Assembly (NCBI GenBank): GCA_012932865.1
Contig: SAXG01000080.1
Span: forward strand, 122,753 to 186,752
Source: Amylostereum areolatum
Lineage: Eukaryota > Basidiomycota > Agaricomycetes > Russulales > Stereaceae
Direction: 5' to 3'
DNA length: 64,000 nt
The position numbers and the translations under genes were made by a program. The notes under the pieces are model-generated. The model saw nothing but the letters and a program-made list of their open reading frames with translations, did no database searches and had not been told where the DNA came from. Positions within the stretch are counted from its first letter, which is position 1, and each line of letters opens with the position of its first letter. Below, one piece after another: positions 33,454 to 46,253 of the stretch.

Positions 33454-36272
33454 TACACCACCAGGCGATCCCTCAGCTTCATTCCGATATCACGCCCCTG
33501 AGTTTGAAGTTGGTGTGCCGATGGATGGAATCCAAAAATGTCAAGCGGATATCACGCTCAACGAATTCCCTTGGGCCCGAAGCTGAGGTTCTTTGGATTC
33601 AATCCAATAATCTTACTAAGCTCATCAAGAATCGCTCGGCGGGTTGCTGGCTTAAATCGTGCTTATTGCGATCTTATCCTGATGTAGAAGGAAGAAAATC
33701 ATGATATTTTCATTTGATAACTACAGAGTATATGGGGGCTGCTACGGGATATATGGAGAGGGATGACAGGTGAGAGAGGGTTACCTGGGATGCCAACAAA
33801 GCAGGTGGACCAGACGGAGACCGAGATAAGACCAGGGAACCCAGTGAGCCAGGGGACAGAGAGCCAGGACCAGAGAGGAGCGCGAGCGGGACCAAGATCG
33901 CGAGCGAGGACCAAGACCGCAAGCAAAAATCGAGAGACCGAGAGTAAAGTTCAAGACCACGAGCAAAGTTCAAGACCAGGAGTAAAGTTCAAGGCCGCGA
34001 GCGAAGGTGAGGACGACTGCCAGCGACAACAAGAGGGGCGCCGGAGCATGTGCAAATCCTGAATGCTGTCGCGAGGGCAGGTGGGCGGTAAGTGAATAGA
34101 ACACGCACCATGGTCCAGACTCTGGATGATGCCCACATGAGAGTGTCGAAGGGAGAGTCCATACCCAACCCTTCGTACATCCACGGAAACCCTGACGCGC
34201 CGTCCAAATCTCGGTACGTCGGAGTCGCCCATTACAGATGAGGGGTTATGGCCAGGTGAAGGACGGGGAGAAGAGAAGGACGTGGTGAGAGGAAACAAGG
34301 AGTCGAGGATGACTTGGCGCGACGACGAAAATGAATACTGCTTACATAACCCGCGCTCGTCGCCGTCCATCGAGGACTCTGTGGGGATTGAAACTGAGAG
34401 GACAACCTGTACTCACGCTGACTTGGGCGCGAAGCCGACTTTCTCGCAACGGATAATCGGAATGGCGCCGAGATTGAGGGGGTTGGATTGAAGCTGACAC
34501 GATGCTAGCGTGAACCCTTGGTCACGCCATCAGACTCATCCGAATGGCCCCGCATAGAGTCATGCTGAGGCAACTGCTGGTGGTGTAGACTAGGCGAACC
34601 CACTTCCCTCGACTTCGATTGCGCCTTGGAAACTTATTGTGTAAGCTGTTCGAAGTGGGTACTGACTCGAGCATGCGTCTTACGTGAGCCCTATTCCCCG
34701 CCGACGTCATCCGCACGTTTACAGGCGTTATCTTCTAACCGCGAACATACATAAAGCCCACACGCTCGAATTGAACTTCCTCCCAACTATCCTCTTGTCT
34801 TACTACTAGCATAGACCCATGCATTGCACTCATTCAAGTAGCAAGGCTGTGGTGATTGTATTCAAATAAGCAACAAATAAGCATAACTAAGTACTAAGCA
34901 TGAAGTGTAGAAGATTCAACTCGCAGTCCGATAGTAGGAAAACTGTAGCCGGGATGCCTAGAGGGGTTTGTGACGGTCCCAAATGCTCTCGCTCGTGTCG
35001 GGCTCTCTTGGCAATCTGCCATTTCGATAGCAGAGTGGGTTGTTCTGTTCCTTGAGGGTTCAGAGCTGGAGTCCTTGGGGGCGTAGGAAGCAAGTCGCTG
35101 AGGGCCGAGTAGGCCTGCGAATATGCAATGTCGATGAGGACATATCACCTGTGATATGGATAACAAAAGGATCAGTAAAGCCTTTACTATCACATTGATT
35201 GATACTGTATGCACGTACCATCTATGAAAGCTCCGTTCGAGGCTTGCTGGTTGGTTGGGTTCTTGCATTATCGTGTCGCCTGTCGTTGATTCGGACGTGG
35301 ACGACACAATACAATGCTGTTGCGGACCTTCAGGATCCTGAGGATGTCGTTGTGCTCGCACTCAAGACCGGCGGTGGCCAATGGCGTCAGCCGAGGAAAG
35401 CTGTAGACAACAATATAGTAAGCAAGGACATTGATCAGTTTGTTAAGGTCAGTCATACCTGGACGGCCGTGTTCTCGTTCGCTTGCGAGGAGGTTGAATG
35501 GGCACTGTTTCTGGGGGCTGCATCTTGGACGGAATCAGTGGACCTGCGTTCCTGCTCGGTGCACCATCCCAATGGCCAGCCAATGTCACCCCCAACTCGC
35601 ATAGATTCTTCTGCACAAATAGTACATGTCAGTTCGTCTCGCAAGAGAGAAAGAAAATGCGCACATGATCCAGATGAATGCACCGAGATGCACTGGATGC
35701 AGATGACAGGGTGTGCTGTACTGTGTCGTGTCGGGTCGTGTCGTGTCGTACATCACTCGAGCTCGGGACCACCACGCCTCATCCGAGCACCGAGGAAATT
35801 TCCCGAAAAATCTCTAGATATATAAATAAATCCAATCAGGGGGGGTGGGAGCGACGCGGTCATCGTGACCGAAGCGACAAAACACGTCCGTGTTGCTGCA
35901 CAAACATTGCTTTGGAGGAAAATTGATTTGAATTTGTTTTCTGATATACAAAGTAAAAGGTATAAGTAGGGCTGTGCCATGGAGGCTACTTTGACGCTAA
36001 CGGCGGTGCGTAGAGGTGCCATAGAGAGTGGGAAGGTATGACGGTGGCCAAGTACGTGGTGGAGGTCAAGACGAAGAGCGACGCGGCGACCCGGCCGACG
36101 CGCAAGCCTAGGATGACGCAAGCAGCCACGTGCATTTGTCAACGCGACCTGTCACGTGTCGCGTTACGATGACGTGGCTGTTGTCCCACAACCAATCAGA
36201 AAGCTCACTTGTCTCGCGGTTTGTGTCGTGACGTGACGCAGCGCTCCACCGCGTCTCTCTTTGTATTAAAGG
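33454..36272. other. Gene-poor 2.8-kb stretch with decayed sequence
   Basis: No intact gene seen. At 33,790-34,010 there is a degenerate purine-rich tandem array (units like gagcaaagttcaagaccag). Around 35,310-35,400 the plus strand reads VADLQDPEDVVVLALKTGGG, resembling the Walker A region of RecQ-like helicases (xxTGGGKS) with the Lys-Ser lost. At 35,725-35,750 a (tcgtg)n microsatellite occurs. The end is the promoter of the reductase gene at 36273. Confidence 0.45.
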
Positions 36273-37866
36273 ATGTCGCCCGTCCCCGCCCCCGCCAAAG
36301 TCCTTGTCACCGGCGCGAATGGCTACATCGCCGCCTGGGTCGTGCGCACCCTGCTCGAGCAGGGGTATTCCGTCCGCGGCACAGTGCGCAGCGCGAGCAA
36401 GGGCGCGCATCTCGCGAGCTTGTTCGCGGAATACGGTGACAAGTTCGAGGTCGTCGTTGTCGAGGACATCACCAAGGTGTATTCTTTCCGATCTTGGTGC
36501 GCGCGATGGGGCTGATCGGGTGTGGGAGTAGGAAGGCGCATTCGATGAGGCGGTCAAGGGTGTCGATCTCGTCGAGCATACCGCCTCCCCGTTCCATTTC
36601 AACGTGAAAGAAGCTGAGGGTACGTAGACTTTGCGCGCGCGTGCTGTTTCCTCTCTGATGTTTCCCTGTAGACCTCATTGTCCCCGCCGTGCGCGGTACG
36701 ACCGGCATCTTGGAATCAGTCAAGAAACACGGGTGCGCGGCGTTTCTTCTTGACTGAGTCCTGCTCGTCTTCGCGCTCAAATCGTCCCACGTATTTTCCA
36801 TGCAGGTCCTCCGTCAAGCGCGTCGTGATCACGTCTTCCTGCGCCTCAGTCCTGAAGCCATCCTCGACGCCTGCCGTGTGGGACGAGACGTCGTGGAACG
36901 AACCCGCGATCGAGGAGGTCAAGGAGAAGGGCGCGGCTGCGCCCGCCCCCTCCATCTACCGCGCCTCGAAGACGCTCGCGGAGAAAGGTGTGTGCGCCCT
37001 CTGCGCCTCCCGTGCGGCTCCCCGTGTGTTATCAGGAACTTATACTGTTGCCCGCGTCAGCTGCATGGGAGTTTGTCGAGAAGAACAAAGATAGCATCGC
37101 GTGGGATCTCGCGGTACTGAACCCGCCTTTCGTGCGTCCATTCATTCATTCCATTGGCTCCCGCAAATCCTGACCACGTGCTCGCGTTTTGCAGGTCTTC
37201 GGCGTAAGCCTCCTTCCCTTTCCATCTACCCTCGATCTTGCCTGACCGACCGACCTTTCATCGACCCCAGCCACCAATCCACGAAGTAGCGTCGCTCGAG
37301 AGCCTCAACACGTCTCAGCAGGAGCTCTACAACACCATCGTCCTGGGAAAGAAAGACGACGCGGCGCTCTCGGCGCCCGGGAGCGCTTGGATCGACGTGC
37401 GGGACCTTGGACTTGCGCACGTCCTTGCGGGGCAGAAAGCCGAGGCCGGTGGGGAGCGGGTCATTGTCAGCGCTGGTACGTCGTATTTGCCCTCAGTTCC
37501 TTCCCCCCCGGAACCGCCACAGCGCCACTGACGCTCTTTCATTATCGCCTATCGTCGCTTCCCGCTGTATCAAGGCCCATACTACTGGCAGGAGATCGGT
37601 GCGTGTCATGCTATCCCCGCTTTATCCCGCCCAAACCATGACTGACATGGCGTTGCGTGCTATGCGTTTTAGTTGACGTCGCAAACGAGATTCAGCCGGC
37701 TCCAATAGAAAATTTGCCCAAGGGTGTCCCTGGGGCGACGAAGGGCAAGGAGTACGCTCTCAATTACGACACGAGCAAAGCGGAGCGCATCTTCGGGATC
37801 AAGTATCGTTCGTTGAAGGAGATGGTGAACGATTCGCTGGTGTATTTCAAGGGGTTCTCGGCCTAG
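36273..37866 (+). CDS. NAD(P)-dependent epimerase/ketoreductase of the dihydroflavonol-reductase-like SDR family
   Basis: Start ATG at 36273. The N-terminal Rossmann motif VLVTGANGYIAAWVV is the GxxGxxx cofactor loop of extended SDRs, followed by VRGTVRSASKG (Arg typical of NADPH preference). Exons give GVDLVEHTASPFHFNV, VKRVVITSSCASV (catalytic Ser/Thr region), YRASKTLAEK (catalytic YxxxK), AWDLAVLNPPFVFG, SAWIDVRDLGLAHVLAGQKA, and the last exon ending YFKGFSA at 37866. Eight or so short introns, some exons tiny (VFG; PYYWQEI). The family contains yeast Gre2-type methylglyoxal/ketone reductases and related carbonyl reductases; predicted cytosolic NADPH-dependent carbonyl reduction. Substrate unknown. 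No damage seen. Confidence 0.9.
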
Positions 37867-39079
37867 AGTTCCAAGAAGTGAAACGTCAATGTAGCTGTAC
37901 TGTGATTCCGCCGGATGGGTTTATCGTGTGGATGGAATGAACATCGTGGAAGGATCTCGTTTTGGTTTTGACTCGAGTCTCGGAGTGGGATAGTTATCAA
38001 CAGAATTCTTTTGAGTTATCGCTCGATAAGCATTCTTCAGCTTTGTCATCGCCCACCTAAAAATAATCTCCATATTTCGATCGTTCTTACTCGCCACCAT
38101 CATCGTACGCGCACTACCGGCAACGCTACCTCGCACCGACATCCCTCCCAGGATATATTTATCAACACCTTTGCCGAAGACTGATGTCCTCCGCATTCCA
38201 AAACGTGGCGTTTTGCGACTTGCCCTCAGCTGACTCGCGCTCCGAACGGAACTAAAGTCATACTTCACTATACTACCACTCCAATACGATCACGGCATCG
38301 CAACGTATTCATGGAGACGAAGAGGATGGTATGGCACAATAAATTTGGAACACGCTAATTCCTCTAAACCGATGCACCGGTAGCAACGTATAGTATCATC
38401 TCCGTCCTCGACCGAATCCTCCCATTCAGGCCGGGTCGGACTCCGTCTGGAGATGCCCACACACTACCTCCAGATACACTGCATCATCGCAGCGGTTTCT
38501 CAACGTCTCAACGCACAAGATACATCGATATGACCTGCTTACACATCTTCCGGATTTACTAGGCGGTTTCCCCCTGGACAATGCTCGGCTCCGCGACTGC
38601 GTCGACGCCCTCTGACGCCATGATCCCCGTCTGCTTCTCTGCTTCTCTGCATCGTCGATGAAACGGCCGAGCGGATCTCGGTACACAGGGCTGTCCATTA
38701 CTGTGACAGGCTTGTAGAAGATGGTCGTTCCTGATCGTTCCGCGTGCATGCAACAAAGCAGCCCGATTCCCGAGTATGTCGCCGGTCGGGCCCTCCAGTG
38801 CTGCGAGGGTAAGGGACTGCATACCCACCTCTCGCATTTCTCATCCACTCAAACTCGAACTAGACTTCCGGAGGTTTGGTAATGCACTGTCGTCCATACC
38901 AGCCACACCTCACGATACGACTGCGTGCGCCACGAGTCCAGGACTATATAAGACGCGTCGTGGTCCCGAAGTCTTTCCAGCAGTCTTCTACCTCTTCACT
39001 TCTTAATATCTTCCGGTCCTTGAGCTCTAGGACCTTCTTCCGTCTTTAAAGCATCTATTGGTACAAGTCCATATAATCT
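37867..39079. other. Intergenic, promoter of GMC oxidoreductase gene
   Basis: No gene supported. The minus-strand frame at 38426-38848 starts at GTG and lacks family resemblance. The last ~140 bp hold the TATA box and 5' UTR of the next gene. Confidence 0.45.
38944..38951 (+). promoter_or_regulatory. TATA box of GMC oxidoreductase gene
   Basis: tatataag about 130 bp upstream of the ATG at 39080, in the usual range for a basidiomycete gene with a short 5' UTR. Confidence 0.6.
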
Positions 39080-41620
39080 ATGGCTCCGTCTCGCCTCTCA
39101 ACGCTCCTTGCTCTCGGTCTCTCCGCGAGTACCGTAATTGCACAGCCTAATATCTTCCATCCAAGAGCATCACTCAATTGTATGCCCCCTCCTCATCAGC
39201 CGTTGATATACTAAGACCATCCATGTTCTCCAGCATCAGGCTCGGCTCCCACCGGCATCGACGCCGCCACCTTTGCGAAGACCAAGTTCGACTTCGTCGT
39301 CGTGGGCGGCGGAACTGCGGGTCTCGTCCTCGCCTATCGGCTTTCCGAGAATCCCCACGTCACCGTCGGCGTGCTCGAGGCGGGAGAATATCGTCCGAAC
39401 GACAAGCTCATCGAGACGCCCACGGCGGGCAACCTCCTCGGCAACGCGAACGTGGGCACGCTCATCGGTAACCCGACGTACGACTGGGAGTTCCGGAGCG
39501 TGCCCCAGGCTGCGCTGAACGGGCTCGTGATCGATTATCCACGGTATGTCGACCCACCCCCCACCCCCCCGTTCCATGATTTGATAGCGGGTGCTGATGA
39601 GGGTGTGTGGGTAGCGGGAAAGTCGTCGGAGGGTCGTCTGCGATCAACTCGATGATCTGGCAGCGCGCGTCGGAAGTCGAGTACGACAACTGGGAGACCG
39701 TGTTCCAGAACCCGGGGTGGAACTTCAAGGGTCTCGAGCCGTACTTCAAGAAGGTCGAGGACTGGACGCCGCCGGAAATCCTGTTCCCCGAGCAGCACTA
39801 CGACCCCGCGCTCGCGACGGAACACGGCAAAGCCGGGCCCATCGACGTCAGCTACGATACCTTCCTCACCGGCGTCGATGTCCCCTCCGTCGCCGCCGCC
39901 AACTCGCTCGGCGTCCCCACCAACTCCAACCCCGACGGCGGCAACGTCACTTATATTTCGCTCACCGCCCGCTCCGTCGATCCCGCGCGCGGCATCCGTT
40001 CGTACGCCGGGAACTCCTACTACCAGCCCGTCCAGAACCGGACGAACCTCAAGCTGCTCTCCAATGCGACGGTGTTGAAGGTCGATTTCGCGAAGAAGGG
40101 AAAGAAGGGCGCGATCGTCGCGACCGGGGTGGAGTACGCCGTCGGCGGAAAGAATTACACCGTCAGTGTGGGCAAGGAGGTTATCCTGGCTGCTGGTTCG
40201 CATTCCCATGTTCGTTTCAGTAGCATTGGTTACTCACGCCGCGTTTGGTGTAGGTTCTTTGAAGACGCCACAGGTCCTCGAGCTTTCCGGTATTGGGAAC
40301 AAGACCATCTTGAACAGCCTCGGAATCGACGTCATCCTCGACTTCCCTCAGATCGGAGAAAACTTCCAAGACCACCCCGTCACCCTCCTCGAGTTCAAAG
40401 TCAAGAACGACGTTCTCACCCTCGGTGCGTGTGCACGTCCAACTCCTCCAGCATCGAGACTGATTTGTCACTAGACCGTTTGAACTACAACCAGACTTAC
40501 GCACAGGAGCAACAGGAGCTATAGTACGTTGTTTCGCCGCCATCGGATATAAATCCTCCGTACTGATATATGTTCGCAGCAACACGAACGCGACCGGTGC
40601 TCTCACTTTCACCGAAGCGGTCATCGGCCCTCTGCCTCTCCAACGCACCGTCAACGAGAGCACGTTCAACGCCATGCTCAGCGGCCTCAACGTTTCCCTC
40701 GCGGCCCAGGGATCGCAGACTCCCATCCAGAAGGCTCAGTACGCCGCGCTCACCAAACTCGTGACGGGCGGAGAGGTCGGCTGGTTCGAGCTGACCGTCG
40801 TCCCGAGCGGCGGCGTCGCGGGCCCGGCGGAGAACAACACCAACTACTTGACGTCGGTCGCGATTGAGCTGGTGCGTCACGCGCGGTTGCTCTGTCGTAT
40901 CTGTTCGTAGACTCACGGCGGTATTTCACACAGCATCCATTCGGTCGCGGTTTCGTCGTGAGTGTTCTTCCTCCTCGCGCGCATACGATTCCATGCTCAC
41001 AACTCACTCGCCATCTTAGCACGTCAACACGACCGACCCTTATGCCCAGCCCGTCATCGACCCCAAGTTCCTCGAGATTCCGTTCGGTATGCCCGTCCTC
41101 CTCCACCTTTTTTTGCGTCGGATGTTCATGTACGTATCTGACTTCCTGTAGATGCGGAGGTCCTTGTCCACGGTTCGCAGTGGGTTCGCAAATGGATGGA
41201 GACGCAGCCGATCGCGGGCCTCATTGACTCGGAATTACTCCCCTCGCTGAACGTCACGTCCGACGCGCAGTGGGACTCCTACATCCGCACGGTGGTTAGG
41301 ACTACAAACCATCCCCTCGGTACCACCGCCATGGCGTCGCGCGAACTGGGCGGTACGTCTATATTTGCTCGTATTCGCTGTAGAGGCGTCGGCTGATTTG
41401 GTGGGCAGGTGTCGTCGGTCCCGATTTGAAGGTGTACGGCCTCAACAACGTGCGCGTCGTCGATGCTGGTATTATCCCCATGACCCTTGGCGTTGCGATC
41501 CAGAGTACGGTGTACGCGGTCGCCGAGAAGGTGAGTCTTTGCTGATGCTTACCCTTCACGACTGCTCACGCAGTTACGTTGCAGGCTGCCGACATCGTCA
41601 AGGAGGCTTACAACATCTGA
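39080..41620 (+). CDS. Secreted GMC oxidoreductase (glucose/aryl-alcohol oxidase-like)
   Basis: Start ATG at 39080 with signal peptide MAPSRLSTLLALGLSASTVI (probable cleavage after AQ). FAD dinucleotide motif FDFVVVGGGTAGLVLAYRLS with the downstream E of GVLEAGE; GMC signature 1 GKVVGGSSAINSMIWQR; GMC signature 2 around SLKTPQVLELSGIGNKT (intron inside AAG|SLK). Several N-glycosylation sites. Near the end, NHPLGTTAM supplies the first catalytic His, then VVGPDLKVYGLNNVRVVDAG and IPMTLGVAIQSTVYAVAEKA. In glucose oxidase and aryl-alcohol oxidase the segment before the last helix carries a second catalytic His or Asn; here the aligned residue is Ala (GVAIQ). Predicted extracellular flavin oxidase/dehydrogenase of alcohols or sugars, often an H2O2 source in wood decay. 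About ten introns. Activity may be altered by the Ala. Confidence 0.9.
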
Positions 41621-42452
41621 AGGGTCGTACTTATCTATGTATGCATCCATTCAAGCCATTAGGCGTGCTCTTTTCGCTCGGTACCATATTTCTCTAATTC
41701 AGACAGCCGCATTCCTTTCGTTCTCGGACTACCCTCTTATTTTTGTATAATGACTCGTATTCCCTGTCATCAGCTCTATGTTTGTACGTATTCTCTGTAA
41801 TTGTATCCCTCTACATAATTCGCCCCTTCTTCATTGACAATTGCATCACCCGTGGACAGTTCAAGCTGTCAACGCCGTCGCCTGGCGCTCTGTTGGCTAC
41901 GCTCAACACTGATGAAGTGATTTCTATCTCTCCTTCTCCCAATTGTACCCCTGCTTCGACTTCCCTCTCCGTTACCTTTCTCCGTAAATGCCAGAGCCTG
42001 GGGCATGCCAACGTCCTTGTTTCTGGAAGCACGTGACCGATTTGTATGTCCGGCTCCTTTGTTTCTGTTCACTTTTGCATATTCTTCTACCTCCTTTTTT
42101 ACTTCCGTCGTAAGGGCAACTGCGCTATGTTTGTTGTTCTCATCCCTTCTTTTTATTCCCAACCCATGCACCTCTTTGTCTTTGCCATGCGAGGTTGTCC
42201 GTCGGCGCGCGGGAGCGCCGAGATGAAGGCCCATGCTGTGATCTGCCTCGAGGCAGATTGCCATCTTTGGTCGCATCCTCGTTGTCTTCTCGTTTTTTGA
42301 CCCCCATCTGCGTAATTCTTCGCCACGTTGCGGTCGCGCCCTGCGGTTCATTTTCTCGTACATGTACACGGTCGATGCCACTGCCCCTCCGATAGCCTTT
42401 TCGTCTCGATCCCACCTCGCGCATTCGCCCTCGTCGTCGCCCACGCTCGCAG
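41621..42452. other. Intergenic
   Basis: 3' region of the GMC gene and pyrimidine-rich 5' region of the gene starting at 42453. No coding feature supported. Confidence 0.4.
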
Positions 42453-45400
42453 ATGATCGCCATCTCCTCTGGACAATCTCCTCCCTTGAACAGGAAGCCG
42501 ACGGGACATTCTGGGGCAGCCGGTGAGCCTTCCTTTGTGCTGGAAATTTCCTTTGTGGTGCTCGCGTGCGCGGTCGTCAGGTCGGCGGACGTGGGCGCAA
42601 GCCGCGGCGCACGCACGGACGACCTCCCTTTCCTGCGATCGACGGTGTACACCTTCGCGTCTTTCATGCGTCGGGCATGCTTTTGTAGATCGGCTTCTCT
42701 TTTCGACCTCCACCGCCTTCGCCATGTTCTTCCACGTGCGGCCTACTAATTCCCGTTTCCCCGCCTGCGCAGGTTCTCCCCGCGGTGACTCCCCTTCTCC
42801 CACCTTCCAGGACCGGCAGCGGACCATACGTGGTCAGTCGCTCTCGTACCAGAACAGCAACCTCGCCAACCAGACCAGCCCGGCCCTTCCTACATCGTCA
42901 TTCAACAACAAGATATCGCCGCCACCGAATACACAACAAGCACCGCCCACGACAGCCCGCAAGCTTCCTTCCCCAACTTATACAAAGTCCAACTCGCGAA
43001 GTGGCAGCCCGGACCTCCCATCTCCTCCTATGAACCCCGTCACGATGAACCAGTCCAACCACCATCACTCGATGCCTCCGCCGCCACCCCAGCACACCCT
43101 CAGCCAGCCCAACATTCACACGTACCAGGCGCAGGCACAGACACAAGGACCGCCACCGCCTATGTATCAACGACACGTCCACCGCTCCTCGCTCCCCCTC
43201 CTGTCCTCTATGGAGCAATTCCAAGTGACTCCCGAACTCCTCGCGCAGATCGAGCACGCGCACAACATGGGCATGTCCGGCGGCGCGGCGGCAGCGGGCG
43301 CAGCGGGCGTGGCTTACGCCGGTGGCGCGGTCTCGCTCTCGGGGATGGCGGGGGTGGCATACGGGGGTGGCGCAACGTCGGCTGTCCCGTCCCACTTCGA
43401 GCCCGGATCGCCGCCCAAGGACCCGGTGATGGAACGGGTGCGTGCGGCGGAGAGGGTCAGTCCCCAGGACGTCGGCCAGCAGCGGCGGGATGTGCGTGAC
43501 GTGGAGTGGGATCGCGGTGCCGACGTTCAGCGGCGCGGCAGCTTCAAGCGGGATCACATCGCCCGCTCCCCGCAGGACGTCAACCCGAATGCTCGCGGAG
43601 AGTCTCCCGTCGGCGCCAGCCCTTCGACCTACCACACTCCAGCCGGCACCCCGGGAGAGCACACGGCGGCGTACACGCAGTACGACAGGGAGTCGTACAT
43701 CCCTCTCCCTATCGGACGTTCTCCGACCCCTCCCGCCGGCCATTCCCGCAAAACATCCAACGCGACGTACACCGAGTCGACGACGCGCGTGACCCCTCCT
43801 GCCGTAGCCAAGCTGTCTAGTCAAACTCCTCCAGGGCCAGCAGCCAAGGCTCATACCCCCGACAAGTCTCTGCCCGTGCAGGAAGAGCCCGAGGAAGATA
43901 TGGCTGTGCATGCCCCGGCGCCGGAGCGACATATCGAGAGGGAGCGGTGGGCCAGCAACGAGTATCCAGACTCGCCCCATCGCGAGGCCACCACCTCTCC
44001 CATTCCATCTTCAGACCTCCACCCCGATGGTCACCCCGCCCGCTTCGACCAAGGCCGCAACGGACAAAAGATGCAGGAGGACGTGTCCGTCCGCACCGAG
44101 CATCATGACGTACACGATGAAGATGTCCATGATGAAAACCAGAGGTCGCAGGACGAGGAGAGCTACACGCCCAGGTCGCCCGTGGCCAACCTTCCCCCAG
44201 ACCGTCCTTATGCCTCCAGGTCCTCTCCCGTTCGCCAGCAGGTGCCGCGACACAAAGCGCGGAACGGTTCCACAGACCACACGGGCATGCGGACGTTCGA
44301 CAGCACTGTTTTCGAGCAAACCACGGTGGAGCAGCTCAAGGGGCCCGTGTCGCAGACCCCGGACCACCACGCGCAGAACGGGACGTATCCCTTCCGTCAC
44401 CAGGACAGCCGCGCGTCGAACTACTCCCTTCTGGGCAACCCCAATGGAACCCACCCGGAGGATATGCACTTCGCACATATCCTAGACGAATACTACCAGA
44501 ACTTCATGAACTCTCCGGTATCTACCAACTCCCGCCCTGGTGCTCCCATTCCACCAACGCCGCACAGTCAGACGGCGGCGCCCTCTCCTTCACCCTTTCT
44601 CTCCCATCTTCGCTCGAAGCCCCCCTATAGTCCCGTGCCCACCAATGGTTCGCCCTACCCCTATCCTTACGGGCACATACGTCGCGGCCAGAGCTACAGT
44701 GGCTCGGTGAATGGCACCGTGGACATGTCGCAATTCGATCCAAACCTTGTGCGCGAGCAGATGGCGCTGCAAATGCAGATGTATGCGCTCAACAACAGCG
44801 GGATGATGACGGATTCGACGCTCTCCCCCTCGTCGACGCCTTTCCCGGGCCCGAGCTACAACCCCTGGACCTTCCTGCAGACGACGCGGATGTTTGGCGG
44901 CCAACCGCAGGGGGCGGACTCGAACGCGAGTATCCGCTCGAGCCCGAGCCACGAACCCGTTCCACTTCCGTTTAGCTCCCGGCCGCACCCCCTACGCCGC
45001 CAGCAAGCCCAGCCGTCCGGTCTTCGCAATCAAAGTACGATCCGCGTCAAGCGCAAGCCACCGCCGCGCGTGCAGAGCACCCAACCGCGTGAGACGAGTC
45101 CAGAGCTGTCCTCTGGGGAGGAGACCGCTGGGGAATCGAAGGCTGGCGAGGAGACGTATGCATCCGAGGCGACCAACTGGATGGTGGACGAGCATGACGA
45201 GCAAGTGGTGGAAGGGCCGGAGGACGATGCAGAGTGGGTGGACGAGGAGTGGGTTGACGGGGATGAAGACGATTTGCTGCAGCTCGAATTCCACACCGAC
45301 TATGTGAACAACCCTGAGAAGCGCCGGAGGAGGTGGAAGTCTCGCTGGGAAGACCTAATCCGCGCCGTACGTCCCGTTCCCCCTTTTCCTCGCCATTGTT

Positions 45401-45957
45401 TCTTTAGGCAACTCTGACCCGCCCGTTCGGTGTTTTCTTTCGGTCTCGGTTTTGGTTTCGGTTTGGCTCCTTGCGTCGGGTGCTTCGGCCTATAGTTCAA
45501 CGCGCTGGATAGGGAGACGGACACCACGATGGTGCTCCTCGCCGCCCCATCTCACTCAGGAAAGCTCCACGCCGTCGCGTCACGCGCGCTCCGCCGGGAC
45601 GGCAACATGACGGGCTCGCGGGAGATGGCCGCGATGCGCGGTGGGTTCCAGAAGCTCGCGGCACGGCGCGAGTCGATGCGCATGCAGGTGTCCTCGCTCG
45701 TGGAGCAGCTCTCGCAGGCATCAGGGACGTCGCGCGACGGGTCGCCCGCGAGCAATGCGTCGAAGGAGGAAGACCTGCGGCGAGCGCTGGGCACGGCGCT
45801 GGGAAGTCTGTCGGCGCTGGGGGATATTTACGAGCGTCGCGAGATGCGGTGGGCGGAGGAGATGGCGCGGCTGGACGAGGACAAGGAGAGGGTGCAGATG
45901 TTGCTTAGGCAGGTTCTTGGTGTGCCACTACAGGATGTGGCGGGAAAGCAGGCGTGA
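42453..45957 (+). CDS. Large Ser/Pro-rich protein with conserved C-terminal helical region
   Basis: Start ATG at 42453 (MIAISSGQSPPLNRKPTGHS). A ~250-bp first intron (GTGAGC...GCGCAG) joins GAAG to SPRGDSPSPTF, keeping the long frame open. About 850 residues of disordered Ser/Pro/His/Gln-rich sequence follow, with a Gly/Ala segment (GGAAAAGAAGVAYAGGAVSL). A short conserved block DMHFAHILDEYYQNFMNSPV and an acidic stretch (DDAEWVDEEWVDGDEDDLLQ) lead to EKRRRRWKSRWEDLIRA. A 110-bp intron leads to the last exon: FNALDRETDTTMVLLAAPSH, KLHAVASRALRRDG, a coiled coil (GGFQKLAARRESMRMQVSSL) and RREMRWAEEMARLDEDKERV. The C-terminal part looks conserved and folded, but I cannot name it. Function unknown. 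Confidence 0.8.
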
Positions 45958-46253
45958 TCTATGGGCTGGGGGTTGACGTCGGTGTGTATTCTATGGTTGT
46001 AAGTATGCTTCTGGACGGATCTAGGAACCTACTCGATCGTGTATGAGTACGTTACGTTTGTACATCCACTTGCACACGTGTAGCGGTTATATGTCGACAT
46101 GTTGTATACCTATCACTCCCAATGAGTCTTGACAAGCCTGTAAGAGTTCACCATTGATAGCGAATAGTATGCGATAGTGGTACACAAAATAGGTATATGA
46201 AGAGACACGATGCACCTAACCGCGCATGACGCATAACGTCCTCCCGTTGGTAA

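Noticed and set aside
28866..33463. A 3-9-bp target duplication around the helicase/DUF6589 element
   Set aside because: Flanks taaagactg (left) and tacaccacc (right) do not match convincingly. Only TA next to gaattc is shared, and TA is self-complementary so it may be part of the terminal repeat.
38426..38848. 141-codon minus-strand frame
   Set aside because: Begins at GTG, has no recognisable domain and sits in the promoter side of the GMC gene.
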